From contig JAYOLL010000012.1 in assembly GCA_038120295.1 (NCBI GenBank), forward strand, positions 1-64,000: DNA of 64,000 bases, written 5' to 3'. Below, piece after piece: positions 8,031 through 16,962 of the stretch. This DNA is from JAYOEY01 sp038120295 (lineage in GTDB: Bacteria > Pseudomonadota > Alphaproteobacteria > MPNO01 > UBA2964). The notes below the pieces were generated by a model that made no database searches, was not told where the DNA came from, and saw nothing but the letters and a program-made list of their open reading frames with translations. Each line of letters opens with the position of its first letter. Within the stretch, counting starts at the first letter, position 1. The position numbers and the translations under genes were made by a program.

Positions 8031-9002
8031 TCACATCTTTAGCAGTTTCTTGACATTGCCGTTGAGGATTTTTTCCCGGTCTTCGGTGCCGAGCGGGATG
8101 GTTTCCATCCATTCGGTGCCCGGCGCATTCTCGACATAGGGCCAGTCGACCGAGAACATGATCCGGTCGGTTCCCATCTCCATTGCAGTACAGAGCAGCG
8201 CGGAGTCCGAGAAATTGCCGCTGGTGGTGATCCAGAAATGCTTGCGGAAAATCTCGCGGAACGCGAGCGAATGCCCGTCCTGGCGCATCGGATTCTCCAG
8301 CGAATGATTGATGCGCCACAGCAGGAAGGGCAGCCCTTCGCCCATATGGCCGACAATGATCTTGAGATTGGGATACTCGTCGAACACGCCCGACATCACC
8401 ATGCGTACGCAGGCGGTGGCGGTTTCGACCGTGAAGCCCCAGGCGGCGGACAGGATGCCGGGATATTTCTCGACATAGTCTTCGTAATAGGCGGCGATCA
8501 CGTCGGAATGCGGCCGGCCCGGGTGGAGATAGATCGGCATGTCCAGCGCCTGGGCGCGTTCGAAGACCGGCCAGTGGTCGCGGTGATCGGCGAACTTGCC
8601 GTCGGTCAGGCCATGAATCATGCCGCCCTTGAATCCGAGGTCCTTAACGCAGCGCTCCAGCTCGTCGGCGGCCACTTCCGGTGCTTTGAGCGGCAGAGAG
8701 GCGAACCCGCCGAAACGGTCGGGATGGCTGTCGATCACCGCCTTCAGCCGGTCGTTCACGCCTTTCGAGCGTTCCGCCGCCTCGTCCGGGTCGAAGGCCT
8801 GTGCGCCCGGCGGGCAGTGCGACAGGACCTGGATATCGATACCCGCCGCGTCCATCTCCTTGATGCGGACATCGGTCATGTCGAGCAGACGGTTGCGGGT
8901 ATGCTCGCCGCCGCCCGCACGCTTGTTCACCTTCTCGTCAACGTCAGTGTCGAGATAATGTTCCTCGATTGCGATTACCTGCGATCCCGATTTCGTGGCC
9001 AT
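8031..9002 (-). CDS. amidohydrolase family 2 (ACMSD-like) protein
   Basis: 323-residue metal-dependent TIM-barrel enzyme of the amidohydrolase-2 family, which includes 2-amino-3-carboxymuconate-6-semialdehyde decarboxylase and resorcylate decarboxylases. Visible marks are the N-terminal IAIEEHYLD, YLHPGRP, IIVGHMGEGLPF and the late aspartate in MFSVDWPYVEN. Hydrolysis or non-oxidative decarboxylation of an aromatic acid is the likely chemistry. It is divergent from the Gfo/Idh/MocA gene and isolated downstream by a palindromic repeat. Confidence 0.87.
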   Translation of the reverse strand: MATKSGSQVIAIEEHYLDTDVDEKVNKRAGGGEHTRNRLLDMTDVRIKEMDAAGIDIQVLSHCPPGAQAFDPDEAAERSKGVNDRLKAVIDSHPDRFGGFASLPLKAPEVAADELERCVKDLGFKGGMIHGLTDGKFADHRDHWPVFERAQALDMPIYLHPGRPHSDVIAAYYEDYVEKYPGILSAAWGFTVETATACVRMVMSGVFDEYPNLKIIVGHMGEGLPFLLWRINHSLENPMRQDGHSLAFREIFRKHFWITTSGNFSDSALLCTAMEMGTDRIMFSVDWPYVENAPGTEWMETIPLGTEDREKILNGNVKKLLKM

Positions 9003-9181
9003 CCGTTTTCTCCCTGAGTTGTCCTGATTTTGCCCTGATCTGGCGTGGAATTGCGTTTTGATGAGACAAGTTTAGGTTACGAAGAAGAACCCGCAAAGGG
9101 GGAGCGTTCTGGCGGCTATTATCGGATGACCGGTTTCTCCGGTGCCGCTGAACCGGAAACGGTATTTTTAGGGAGATCACC

Positions 9182-10144
9182 ATGTTCACCATGGGAATCG
9201 TCGGGCTTGGCGCGTGGGGCAAAAAGATCGTGTCGTCGGTGCAGGGGACAAGCGATGTCGTAACGTTCAAATCCGCGGCGACGCGCACGCCGGCCAACGC
9301 GCAGGAATTTGCCGACGAGAAGGGGGTCGCTCTAGGCAGCGATATCGGTGCGGTGATTAACGACCCCGATATCGACGGCGTCGTTATCTGTTCGCCGGCG
9401 CACGACCACGTCTCGCAGGCGACTGCCGCGCTCAATGCCGGCAAGCATGTACAGGTGATCAAGCCGCTGTCGGTGACGAAGGCGGATGCGGAATCCCTTT
9501 TCGAGATCGCCGACAGGAACGGCGTGACGCTGGCGGTGTCGTATGAGCGCTGTTTCCTGCCGGCGGCGGACGAGTTCCGAAAACGGGTGAAATCGGGTGC
9601 GCTGGGCCAGATTGTCCATGTCGAGGGCGCTTACTGCGCCGCGCGCTATCTCTCGATGAAGGACGGGTTCTGGAAGACCGACAGGGCCATCGCGCCGCCC
9701 GGCGCGCTCGCCGATCACATCCTCTACATGATGATCGAGCTGATCGGGCCGGTGACGGAGCTGGAAGCGCATGGGCGCAAACAGGTGATGGATTTCAGCG
9801 TGTCCGATACCTCGACCGTGCGGCTCGTGCTCGATGGCGGGGTCAGCGGTCTGCTGACGGCTATCGGCGTTACGCCGGCCTTTACGCGGCTCCATTTCTT
9901 CGGCACCGAAGGGTCGCTGGAATTCCGCGGCGCGCGCCAGATCGAGTTCACCCCGGCGAAGGGGCCTACGGAAATAATTGAACTTCCCGAAACCGATCCG
10001 CTGACAGAACAGACCGAAAGTTTCGCCCGCTCTATCCGGAACGGCGAGACCTACCCTATCTCCCGCGAGAACGCCATCGCCGGTGTCGCCGCCGTAGAGG
10101 CGATGGCGAGATCGACGGAGGCAGGCGGGGTCGTTTCACTTTAG
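9182..10144 (+). CDS. Gfo/Idh/MocA family oxidoreductase
   Basis: 320-residue NAD(P)-dependent oxidoreductase. The Rossmann motif is GIVGLGAWGKK (residues 5-15); the family E-K-P motif appears here as VIKPLSVTKADAE (about 95-108), with Ile in place of the usual Glu. The C-terminal alpha/beta domain contains GGVSGLLTAIGV. GGGAG lies 6 bases before the ATG. These enzymes oxidise or reduce sugars, inositols or related polyols. It is monocistronic. Confidence 0.88.
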   Translation: MFTMGIVGLGAWGKKIVSSVQGTSDVVTFKSAATRTPANAQEFADEKGVALGSDIGAVINDPDIDGVVICSPAHDHVSQATAALNAGKHVQVIKPLSVTKADAESLFEIADRNGVTLAVSYERCFLPAADEFRKRVKSGALGQIVHVEGAYCAARYLSMKDGFWKTDRAIAPPGALADHILYMMIELIGPVTELEAHGRKQVMDFSVSDTSTVRLVLDGGVSGLLTAIGVTPAFTRLHFFGTEGSLEFRGARQIEFTPAKGPTEIIELPETDPLTEQTESFARSIRNGETYPISRENAIAGVAAVEAMARSTEAGGVVSL

Positions 10145-10183
10145 GAACGATCCGCGGGTTGGTTTGAGGAATGCGGTTGCCGC

Positions 10184-11446
10184 CTATGCGAACAGGGCAA
10201 GTTGTTCCGTCATCTCCGCGGGCGTCAGCGCATAGTCCAGGCCGTTCCGGGCGTTGATTACTTTCGTATGCGGAATGCGGGCAAGGGAGCGCTGCAGGTC
10301 CAGCGCGAACCGGGCGCTCAGCCCGGCCTTCCATGAAAGAGCCACCATGGTCCGGGCGCTGCCGGCATCCGCCATGCGTCGCGCCCGGTCTTCGGGCATG
10401 CCGGCCCTTAGTGCGAGCGCGGCGATGACAAAGTCTCGCCGGTTAGAGTCGAGCGCCAGCGCGATGGCATCGTCGGTCAGTTTCCCCTCCCGGAACAGGT
10501 TGGAGGCCCGCGCGACCGAGCTTTCATTGTCGTTTCCCGGGGAGGCCGGAGATACAGGGTTGTCGATCGCCGTTGCGCCTGGAACAGCCCGGACGTCCGG
10601 CATATCGATTCTGGTTTCGATGGCCCGGTTCATGCGTCTGGCGGTTTCGCGATCGATATCCGTCCGGCCGCAAAGACGCGACAGCAGGGGGGAAGCGACG
10701 AAACGCGCTAGCCGGACGAGGATAGAACCGGGCAGGCGGTTGCGACCGGCCAGGGGCTCCTGCAGGCCCGATTCGGTTTCGGCCCTGGCCGCCAGTTCTT
10801 CCAGAACAGACTCCGTCAGAAAGGCCCCTCCGTTCCCGGCGAGGGTTGCGAGCGCTATCGGTCCTGCAACGTCCGTCAGGCCAGCCCCAAGATCGCCCGA
10901 GACTTCCGTCCGCCCGGCCATCGCGGTCTGTGCCCAGTCCGGAGCGCCGTCGCGCAAGTAATCGATCATGTCGCTGTCGGTCAGTACAGGAGAATTCGAC
11001 AGGATTGGCGTGGCGACTTTTTCCGCCTTGTCCCGGGCGAGATGAAGCACAACCGGGTGCGGCGCTTCCTTTTTCGACGCCAGCCCTGAGGCGAGCGCGT
11101 TCCGGACGCGCACCACCTGGTCCCGCATCAGGGTTTCCAGAATGGTGAAACCGGTCCGCCAGAGCGTCTGGCGGGCCGACTCGTCGAGCCCGTCGCCGAC
11201 CATGGTGCGCGCCAGCGCCACGCGGACCGAGATATCGGGATCACGTGACAGCGCGGCTTGCGCGGTGGCCGGTGTGTTGGGATTGTCGGCGACAGCGCGC
11301 CGGACCTCCGCTTCGCCATCCTCGGTCAGGAAACAGAGGATCTCAGGCGGTGTTGCCGCACTTGACGCCAGTTCCGCGCGGGCCCGTGTATTGCCGTGCT
11401 TCAGCGTTTCCTTGAAAGACGCGATGTCGACCTTCGCGGTCGCCAT
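10184..11446 (-). CDS. DUF2336 domain protein
   Basis: 420-residue alpha-helical, alanine/arginine-rich protein that matches the DUF2336 pattern common in alphaproteobacteria. Early repeats look like HEAT-type units: AVADNPNTPATAQAALSRD, then VRVALARTMV, then NALASGLASK. No catalytic motif is visible. The start at 11446 has GGAGAG upstream; longer in-frame readings to 11653 would enter the divergent gene. Related proteins have been linked to motility and regulatory networks in some alphaproteobacteria, but no role can be deduced here. Confidence 0.75.
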   Translation of the reverse strand: MATAKVDIASFKETLKHGNTRARAELASSAATPPEILCFLTEDGEAEVRRAVADNPNTPATAQAALSRDPDISVRVALARTMVGDGLDESARQTLWRTGFTILETLMRDQVVRVRNALASGLASKKEAPHPVVLHLARDKAEKVATPILSNSPVLTDSDMIDYLRDGAPDWAQTAMAGRTEVSGDLGAGLTDVAGPIALATLAGNGGAFLTESVLEELAARAETESGLQEPLAGRNRLPGSILVRLARFVASPLLSRLCGRTDIDRETARRMNRAIETRIDMPDVRAVPGATAIDNPVSPASPGNDNESSVARASNLFREGKLTDDAIALALDSNRRDFVIAALALRAGMPEDRARRMADAGSARTMVALSWKAGLSARFALDLQRSLARIPHTKVINARNGLDYALTPAEMTEQLALFA

Positions 11447-11601
11447 GGTGAAACTCTCCGTCCTGAGTGTCGTCCTGTCGCCCAACTCTACTATCGGCGC
11501 GTTAAGGATCGGTTTGCAGCGTCCTGCTGTCGGATATTGATACGCCTGTTGAGATTGCCCGGTTCCGGGCGCATAGTTTTCGGGCAAAGGGGGGAATTGC
11601 G

Positions 11602-12249
11602 ATGAAAATTGTCCTGACAGCCTTTCTTGCAGCCGCACTTCTCGTTTCGACATCAGTCGTTGCGCAGCCGACCGGCGGTTCCGGGGACGAAGCCCGGGGA
11701 TACGCGGTTGCGCGCCTGTGCGGGACGATACCCGCCAACCAGCAGGTCGATGTGCTGGTGCTGGACAATTCGGATGTCAATCTGCGTATCAAGGACGCCT
11801 TTGTCGCCGCGCTCAGCCGCCAGAACGTTCGGCTTCAGGCGGGCGCACCCTTGACCATGACGCTCGATATCCAGCCGGTGCGGGAGTACCGGCAGGGCTC
11901 GAAACGCGGCGATCTGTTTGAGCTGCGTATCGGTCAGGCCGACCGCGATGCCGGAGAACAGGGCGATGTCAATTTGCGCGGCAATGTCTGGTCGAGCAGC
12001 CGCGACAGCCTGGTCGGCGGCAGGACACGCGGCCCGTCCTCTCTCGCGGTGAACCAGGTCAGGGTGACGGCATTGCTCAACAGCCGGGTCGACGGTCATT
12101 GCCTTTGGCAGGCAGAAGCCGTGCACGAGCTGGAAGACCGCGATCTGGAAGAGGTCGCCAAACAGCTTGTTCCGGTGCTCGCAGACCGCTACGGCAAAAC
12201 TGTCCCGGCGAGCCCGTTGCATCTGGTGCCCGAAACCCGGATTCGCTAG
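11602..12249 (+). CDS. secreted protein of unknown function
   Basis: 215-residue protein with a clear Sec signal peptide (MKIVLTAFLAAALLVSTSVVAQ, cleavage likely after VVA near residue 21). The mature part has two cysteines (CGTIP and GHCLW), which could form a disulfide in the periplasm. GGGG precedes the ATG by 8 bases. I do not recognise the family. The divergent neighbour is DUF2336; the convergent neighbour is the monooxygenase. Confidence 0.75.
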   Translation: MKIVLTAFLAAALLVSTSVVAQPTGGSGDEARGYAVARLCGTIPANQQVDVLVLDNSDVNLRIKDAFVAALSRQNVRLQAGAPLTMTLDIQPVREYRQGSKRGDLFELRIGQADRDAGEQGDVNLRGNVWSSSRDSLVGGRTRGPSSLAVNQVRVTALLNSRVDGHCLWQAEAVHELEDRDLEEVAKQLVPVLADRYGKTVPASPLHLVPETRIR

Positions 12250-12288
12250 CGCGAACTTCTTCTTTTGGCTGTACCAGCCCTATAAGGG

Positions 12289-13323
12289 CTAGACCGCCGC
12301 TCTCGCCCTGTTTTCCGATGGCGACAGGTCGAACGCTTCCGCCAGCAGCTCGTAGGAGCGGCAACGCGCCTCGAAGGTCGGGCAGATGGTGAGCAGCACC
12401 AGCTCTTCGGCTTCGTAGGTTTTCGAGAGATCGATGAGCCCGTCTCGCACCTGTTCCGCGGTTCCCCAGATGCAGCGTTGCCGGTTGTAGCGGCGGATAG
12501 CTTCTTCCTGAGGCGAATACTCGTAACCGGCTGCTTCCTCGATGGTCGGCACCGGTGCGGTGCGCCCGGTGCGCTGGCGGACCGAGGCGAGGTCGCGGCA
12601 TTTCATCAGCGCTTCCGCCTCTTCCTCCGTGTCGGCGGCGATGGCGAACACGCCGATATTGAGGTTAGGTTCGGGCCAGTGCTCGGACGGCTGGTACTGT
12701 TCGCGGTAGAGCGCGGCGATCTGCGGTCCTGCTTCCGCGGTGATGAAATGGGCGTAGGAAAAAGGCGTGCCGAAATAGGCGGCGACCATCGCCGACTGGT
12801 CCGAAGATCCCAGCAGCCATATGTCGGGCAGCGTTTCGCCGGACGGTTGCGCCCTGACCCGTTTGAACGGGTGCTCGTCCGGTAGCGATCCGGCCAGATA
12901 CCCCATCAGGTCGCGCACCTGAGAAGGGTACTGTTCGGCGCCTACCGCGCCCGGACCGGCTCTGAGCGCCGCGTCGGTCAGCTGGTCGCTGCCCGGCGCC
13001 CGCCCAAGCCCCAGGTCAATCCGGCCCGGATGGATGGCTTCGAGCATGCGAAAGGTTTCGGCCACTTTGAGAGGGCTGTAATGGGTCAGCATGACGCCGC
13101 CTGAGCCGACGCGGATCTGCTCGGTCCGGCTGGCGATGTGGCCGATCAGGATTTCCGGCGCAGTGCCGGCGTGGCTATTGCTCGAGTGATGCTCTGCCAC
13201 CCAGTAACGGTGATAGCCCAGCCGGTCGGTCAGTTCGGCCAGTTTAAGGGTTTCGCCAATGGCGCCGGCGGGCGTCATGCCGGAACGGATCGGTGACTGG
13301 TCGAGAACGCTGAGACGGATCAT
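12289..13323 (-). CDS. LLM-class flavin-dependent oxidoreductase (luciferase-like)
   Basis: 344-residue bacterial-luciferase-like monooxygenase of the MsnO8/YhbW type. Typical stretches are LSVLDQSPIRSG at the start, YWVAEHHSSNSHAGTAPEILIGHIA, and HPGRIDLGLGRAPGSD. These use reduced FMN or F420-like flavin with O2; the substrate is unknown. It starts on the minus strand downstream of the PadR-like gene (98 bases between them). Confidence 0.87.
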   Translation of the reverse strand: MIRLSVLDQSPIRSGMTPAGAIGETLKLAELTDRLGYHRYWVAEHHSSNSHAGTAPEILIGHIASRTEQIRVGSGGVMLTHYSPLKVAETFRMLEAIHPGRIDLGLGRAPGSDQLTDAALRAGPGAVGAEQYPSQVRDLMGYLAGSLPDEHPFKRVRAQPSGETLPDIWLLGSSDQSAMVAAYFGTPFSYAHFITAEAGPQIAALYREQYQPSEHWPEPNLNIGVFAIAADTEEEAEALMKCRDLASVRQRTGRTAPVPTIEEAAGYEYSPQEEAIRRYNRQRCIWGTAEQVRDGLIDLSKTYEAEELVLLTICPTFEARCRSYELLAEAFDLSPSENRARAAV

Positions 13324-13421
13324 GTGCGGAGTATAGCCGAGTTACCGATTGCGTCTAACGCTGCACGGGGCGGCCAAGAACCTGCCGCCGCGGAAAATTG
13401 GAATTCGTGGAGACCGGGCGC

Positions 13422-13976
13422 CTATCCCGTAAATCCGCGCAGCCAGTCGAGCCTGTCTTCGGCCTGGCCGATCTCGAAATCGAGCCAGTCGACGAGATGC
13501 CCGGGATCGTCTGCATGACGTGCGCGCAGATCGGTTAACCGGGCAAGTTCGCTCTCGCAGGCTTCGATCATCATGGCGATCTGGTCGCTGCGCGCATCGG
13601 CGCCGAGCAGATGAAGAAACCGGAACTTGAGAGCGAGGATCAACCGGCCCGTATCGGTCGAGGGCGGGCGTACCGGCGCGCTCAGCAGTTCGAGCAGCTC
13701 GGTGTGACCGTCCTCAGTGATCTGCAGCACCGTTTCCGGTGCGCTTTCCTCGTTCCCATCCTGCGCCTGGGCCAGCCCTTCGTAACGCAGCAGTTCGATC
13801 GAAGCGCCCATAAGCTCCGGCGAGGGGCCGGTCAGACGGCCTGTGAACTGCCGAACTTCGGAGGCGAGCTCCGCATAGCTCATCGGTCCTGAGGCAAGAG
13901 TGCCGAGGGCTGCAAGCCGGATTGCTTCGCGCGGCAGAAGGGACAGATCCTTGTACATGCCCCCAATATAGGTCAT
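13422..13976 (-). CDS. PadR-like transcriptional regulator
   Basis: 184-residue protein. The N-terminal half reads as a winged helix (LAALGTLASGPMSYAELASE, then EGLAQ and LQITEDGHTELLELLS), and the C-terminal half (LALKFRFLHLLGADARSDQIAMM, then a helix rich in Glu/Leu/Arg) fits the PadR/Vir_act_alpha_C dimerisation domain. Two ATGs compete, 13976 and 13958; neither has an ideal ribosome site (GGGGG is one base from the second). It lies upstream of the luciferase-like gene on the same strand and may control it. Confidence 0.6.
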   Translation of the reverse strand: MTYIGGMYKDLSLLPREAIRLAALGTLASGPMSYAELASEVRQFTGRLTGPSPELMGASIELLRYEGLAQAQDGNEESAPETVLQITEDGHTELLELLSAPVRPPSTDTGRLILALKFRFLHLLGADARSDQIAMMIEACESELARLTDLRARHADDPGHLVDWLDFEIGQAEDRLDWLRGFTG

Positions 13977-14096
13977 TCACGCTGAAATATCGATGATGTC
14001 CTGAAATTTTTTAGACGGTTGCCCGTTGGCCAGAGGCAGTTGCCATGTCATCGTCACAGCGTCCAGGCAAAGGAGGCCGCCATTACAATCGCAGCC

Positions 14097-14282
14097 ATGA
14101 TCCTCGTTCTGCTCGCCATTATTGTCTGTGTGAGCGTCATGTTCGCCGGCCGTAAGGCGCTGCGCTGGCTCGACCGTGAAGGAGACCGGCACGGTCCCGA
14201 CACGCATGCGCCGCGGCGGACCGTGGAAGAAGACAGGAAGCCGATAGACGGGAAGACGAAAGACGGGGTGGACGAATCCTGA
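14097..14282 (+). CDS. small single-pass membrane protein
   Basis: 61 residues from the ATG at 14097: a hydrophobic segment (MILVLLAIIVCVSVMFAG) then a charged tail rich in Arg, Asp and Lys. The ATG lacks a nearby Shine-Dalgarno, but a perfect AGGAGG (14071-14076) sits 5 bases before an in-frame ATT at 14082, which could be the real start and would add five residues. The gene ends three bases before the convergent PEP-CTERM-like gene. Function unknown; coding status rests on the membrane segment and the strong ribosome site. Confidence 0.6.
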   Translation: MILVLLAIIVCVSVMFAGRKALRWLDREGDRHGPDTHAPRRTVEEDRKPIDGKTKDGVDES

Positions 14283-14285
14283 CTG

Positions 14286-15056
14286 TTATCTGGTTTTCGG
14301 CCCCTGCTTTTGCATCCGGCGCCGGCGCCAGGCGGCCATGCCGAAAAGGGCAGGGGCGAATACCAGCATCGTCGAGGGAGTCGATACGTCCGAAGGCGGA
14401 CCCTCGTCCTGTTCGGTAACAAGCAAGGGGCCCGCCGCCGGCGCCTCGGCATATAACGACTTGATCTTGAAGAAATCCGCAAGGCTGTTGCCAGGGACCA
14501 GGGCTGCCACGACCAGCAGGTTGCCGAACTCCGCGTCGGCGCCGAACTGGGCCGTCCGGTCCTGTTCCCCGCCCTCGTTGTCGATCCGGGCCCCATAGTT
14601 GAAATCCAGATCGCTCAGATCTTCGTTAGAGAAGCTCGGGACGCCGGCCTGCACCGTGCCCATCCAGACAGAGATATCCGTATCGCCGTAGCTGGTAAGC
14701 TGCACTGCGTTCGTCTCGACGGATTCGCTGAAATAAAAGGCGATGAAATCGTTATTGCCGCTATTGTCGACCGTGTGGCTGTCGCCGCGGCCCTTCCTGA
14801 CGCCAAGGCCGCCGCTGTCCTGGCGAAGGCTGGCGGAACGGATGGTTGCGCCGGACGTTTTCGAGATTGAGAAAGCTTTCGCGGTGACCACGGTCGAACC
14901 GTCGCTGCCCAGAAAGCTTCTTTCGCTGTTGTCGCACGCATAGCCGGAAGCACAGGCGCCGCTGGTGTCCCATGTAATCGTCAGGGCGTTGGCGCCGGTC
15001 GAAAATATCGCCGCGGCGGCGATTGTTACGGCGTTGATGATCCTGACGGGACGCAT
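14286..15056 (-). CDS. PEP-CTERM-like surface protein
   Basis: 256-residue exported protein. It has an N-terminal signal peptide (residues 1-24, ending TGANA) and a C-terminal sorting-like tail: STPSTMLVFAPALFGM followed by AWRRRR, i.e. a Pro-Ser-Thr motif, a hydrophobic span and an arginine cluster. This matches the PEP-CTERM/VPxP-CTERM plan, although the usual Glu is missing. The body is rich in Ser, Thr, Gly, Asp and Asn with a Cys pair near the start. No exosortase gene is in the window. A CRP-like palindrome lies 75 bases upstream. Confidence 0.7.
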   Translation of the reverse strand: MRPVRIINAVTIAAAAIFSTGANALTITWDTSGACASGYACDNSERSFLGSDGSTVVTAKAFSISKTSGATIRSASLRQDSGGLGVRKGRGDSHTVDNSGNNDFIAFYFSESVETNAVQLTSYGDTDISVWMGTVQAGVPSFSNEDLSDLDFNYGARIDNEGGEQDRTAQFGADAEFGNLLVVAALVPGNSLADFFKIKSLYAEAPAAGPLLVTEQDEGPPSDVSTPSTMLVFAPALFGMAAWRRRRMQKQGPKTR

Positions 15057-15106
15057 GAGATTGGAAACCTGTTTCGTGCAGCTGTTGCCTCGTTACGGTT
15101 TCCAAA

Positions 15107-15127
15107 GTATCCGCCGCGCGCGGATAC
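15107..15127. repeat. inverted repeat upstream of the PEP-CTERM-like gene
   Basis: GTATCCGC and GCGGATAC form perfect 8-base arms around CGCGC. It sits between the CRP-like site and the start codon of the surface-protein gene, overlapping where its promoter should be; it may be an operator or a 5'-UTR hairpin. Confidence 0.5.
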
Positions 15128-15130
15128 ATA

Positions 15131-15146
15131 TGTGATCTGAATCACG
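15131..15146 (-). promoter_or_regulatory. CRP/FNR-family-like binding site
   Basis: TGTGATCTGAATCACG is a TGTGA-N6-TCAC palindrome, 9 of 10 bases of the E. coli CRP consensus. Read on the minus strand, a TACTTT or GATACT hexamer follows at 21 or 19 bases, which would place the site near -41.5 or -39.5. It probably controls the PEP-CTERM-like gene at 15056. Confidence 0.5.
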
Positions 15147-15181
15147 ATGAAATTATATTCACAGAATTGGGGCGTGTCCGG

Positions 15182-16366
15182 TCAAGCGGCCGCGTCACGA
15201 CGGCTTGCCGAGGCGTACCAGACGGTTACGAGCGCCGCGACGACGATAAAGGGCAGGGCGCCGATATTGACCCAGGCCCATCCGAAGAAGTGAACCAGAG
15301 CGCCTGACGAGAGCGCGCCTACTGCGACGACCGTGTAGATGATCTGGTTCATCATGCCCTGTGTCTTGGCGCGTTCGGCAGGCGTATAGGCCTTGGTCAT
15401 CAGGCTGGTGGCGGCGGTGAAGGTGAAATTCCAGCCGATTCCGAGCAGGAACATCGACAGCCAGAAATCAGCGACCTCGACTCCCGACAGGGCGATCCCG
15501 ATACAGACGGCATCAAGCACCAGCCCGATGGCGATCAATGGAATCTCGCCGAAGCGGTTGATAAGAGACCCGGTTATGAAGCCGGGTGCGAACATGGCGA
15601 CCGAATGCCAGGAAATGACCGTCGCGACCGACCCGAAGCTGTGGCCGCATTCGGCGATCATGGCCACCGGGGTCGAGGTCATCAGAAAGTTCATGACGGC
15701 CTGGGCGACCGTCGCGGACACGGCGGCGGCGATGAAAACCGGCTGTTTCATGATTTCGGTCAGGGGCCGCTGCGGCCCGTCGCGCTGCGCCGGCGTCAGG
15801 TTGGGGATGGCGAGAAACATCAGCACGATGGCAGCCAGAAGGGCGACAACGATCATGAACAGGAAGGCGCCGGCATAAAGGTGGTTGGCGATCAGGTCCT
15901 TGCCCCAGTTGGCGAGGTTTGGACCGAGCAGGCCGGAAAACACGCCGCTCGCCAGAACCAGAGAGATCGCCTTGGCGCGGAACTCCGTTGATGTCGCGTC
16001 GGCGACCGCGAAGCGATAATGCTGGGCGAATCCAGCGAACAGCCCGAAAGTCAGCCCACCGGCTGAGAGCAGCCAGAAATTCTCCAGAATAACGGCGGAG
16101 GTGCAAAGCCCGCCGCTGATCGCTGCTAACACTGTACCGCACAGGAAACCTGTCCTGCGTCCGACACGGCGCATGAACATGGAGGCCGGCATGGCGGCCA
16201 GCGCATTGCCGATAATGATCAGCGCTGTGGGTATGGTTACCAGGGCCAGATGGGGCGCGATGGCGAGCCCTACGGCAGGAGACGTCACCATAAAAAGGCC
16301 ACGCCCGGTGCCGAACAGCATCTGGCACGTCCCAAGGACGAAAACGTTCCGGTAATCGCGTTGCAT
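15182..16366 (-). CDS. MFS transporter
   Basis: 394-residue major facilitator protein with about 12 hydrophobic segments. The loop between segments 2 and 3 reads MFMRRVGRRTGF, the usual MFS cytoplasmic signature, and a second, weaker copy (SLINRFGE) follows the mid-protein break near residues 185-205. The charged central loop contains NLTPAQRDGPQRPLTEIMKQ. Substrate unknown; such permeases export drugs or import small acids. It is not clearly linked to its neighbours. Confidence 0.88.
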   Translation of the reverse strand: MQRDYRNVFVLGTCQMLFGTGRGLFMVTSPAVGLAIAPHLALVTIPTALIIIGNALAAMPASMFMRRVGRRTGFLCGTVLAAISGGLCTSAVILENFWLLSAGGLTFGLFAGFAQHYRFAVADATSTEFRAKAISLVLASGVFSGLLGPNLANWGKDLIANHLYAGAFLFMIVVALLAAIVLMFLAIPNLTPAQRDGPQRPLTEIMKQPVFIAAAVSATVAQAVMNFLMTSTPVAMIAECGHSFGSVATVISWHSVAMFAPGFITGSLINRFGEIPLIAIGLVLDAVCIGIALSGVEVADFWLSMFLLGIGWNFTFTAATSLMTKAYTPAERAKTQGMMNQIIYTVVAVGALSSGALVHFFGWAWVNIGALPFIVVAALVTVWYASASRRDAAA

Positions 16367-16480
16367 GTCTGCGGAAGCGCCTCAAGAAATACGCCCCGCC
16401 GGGATGGCGAAGGCGCTCGGCCCGGATGGATCATACTCAATCGCCGCGCCTCCGGCAAAACACGCCGTCCTCCGACGGAC

Positions 16481-16924
16481 TCAGACCGGTTTCATCTCCA
16501 GCGTGAGGCAATTGCGACCGTCTGTGCGGCGGTAATCGACGACCCGGCACCAGGCCTGGATAATCGGCAGACCCTGACCGCCTTCGACAGGCTCTTGCGT
16601 AGTTCGGGGAGGGGGCGAGGCGTCCCTCGGATCGAACGCGACGCCGGAATCCTCGAAATACGCCCTTACCGTCCCTCCGTTTTCAGTAAACCGCCAGCCG
16701 ATCTCGCTGCCGGAAGATGCATCGCCATGGCGGACGATATTCGTGACGATTTCCTCGACCACGATCAGAAACCGGCGGCGGCATTCTTCCCGCGCGATCG
16801 CGGTCGTTCCGAAGGCGGCGGCCGCGTCAACAACCGCTTTCAGCGCAGATTCATCGGCTTTGACGGATCCGTTCGCCGGAAACCGGGAAATTTCCGATAT
16901 TTGAGGGTCACTGTCGTCAGGCAT
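16481..16924 (-). CDS. RsbW-like anti-sigma factor/serine kinase (HATPase_c_2)
   Basis: 147-residue GHKL ATPase. The N-box is VVEEIVTNIVRHG (about residues 55-67), the G1 region DSGVAFDPRDA, and the G2 region EGGQGLPII. In the partner-switch family such proteins hold a sigma factor or another target until a STAS antagonist takes over, and phosphorylate that antagonist on Ser/Thr. The STAS protein and a SpoIIE-type phosphatase are encoded 1-5 kb away, so it is likely part of the same circuit. It is divergent from the FecR gene. Confidence 0.87.
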   Translation of the reverse strand: MPDDSDPQISEISRFPANGSVKADESALKAVVDAAAAFGTTAIAREECRRRFLIVVEEIVTNIVRHGDASSGSEIGWRFTENGGTVRAYFEDSGVAFDPRDASPPPRTTQEPVEGGQGLPIIQAWCRVVDYRRTDGRNCLTLEMKPV

Positions 16925-16962
16925 GGTTGTTATGCTTTGGCGTACTGTCCGGGAGAAACGTC

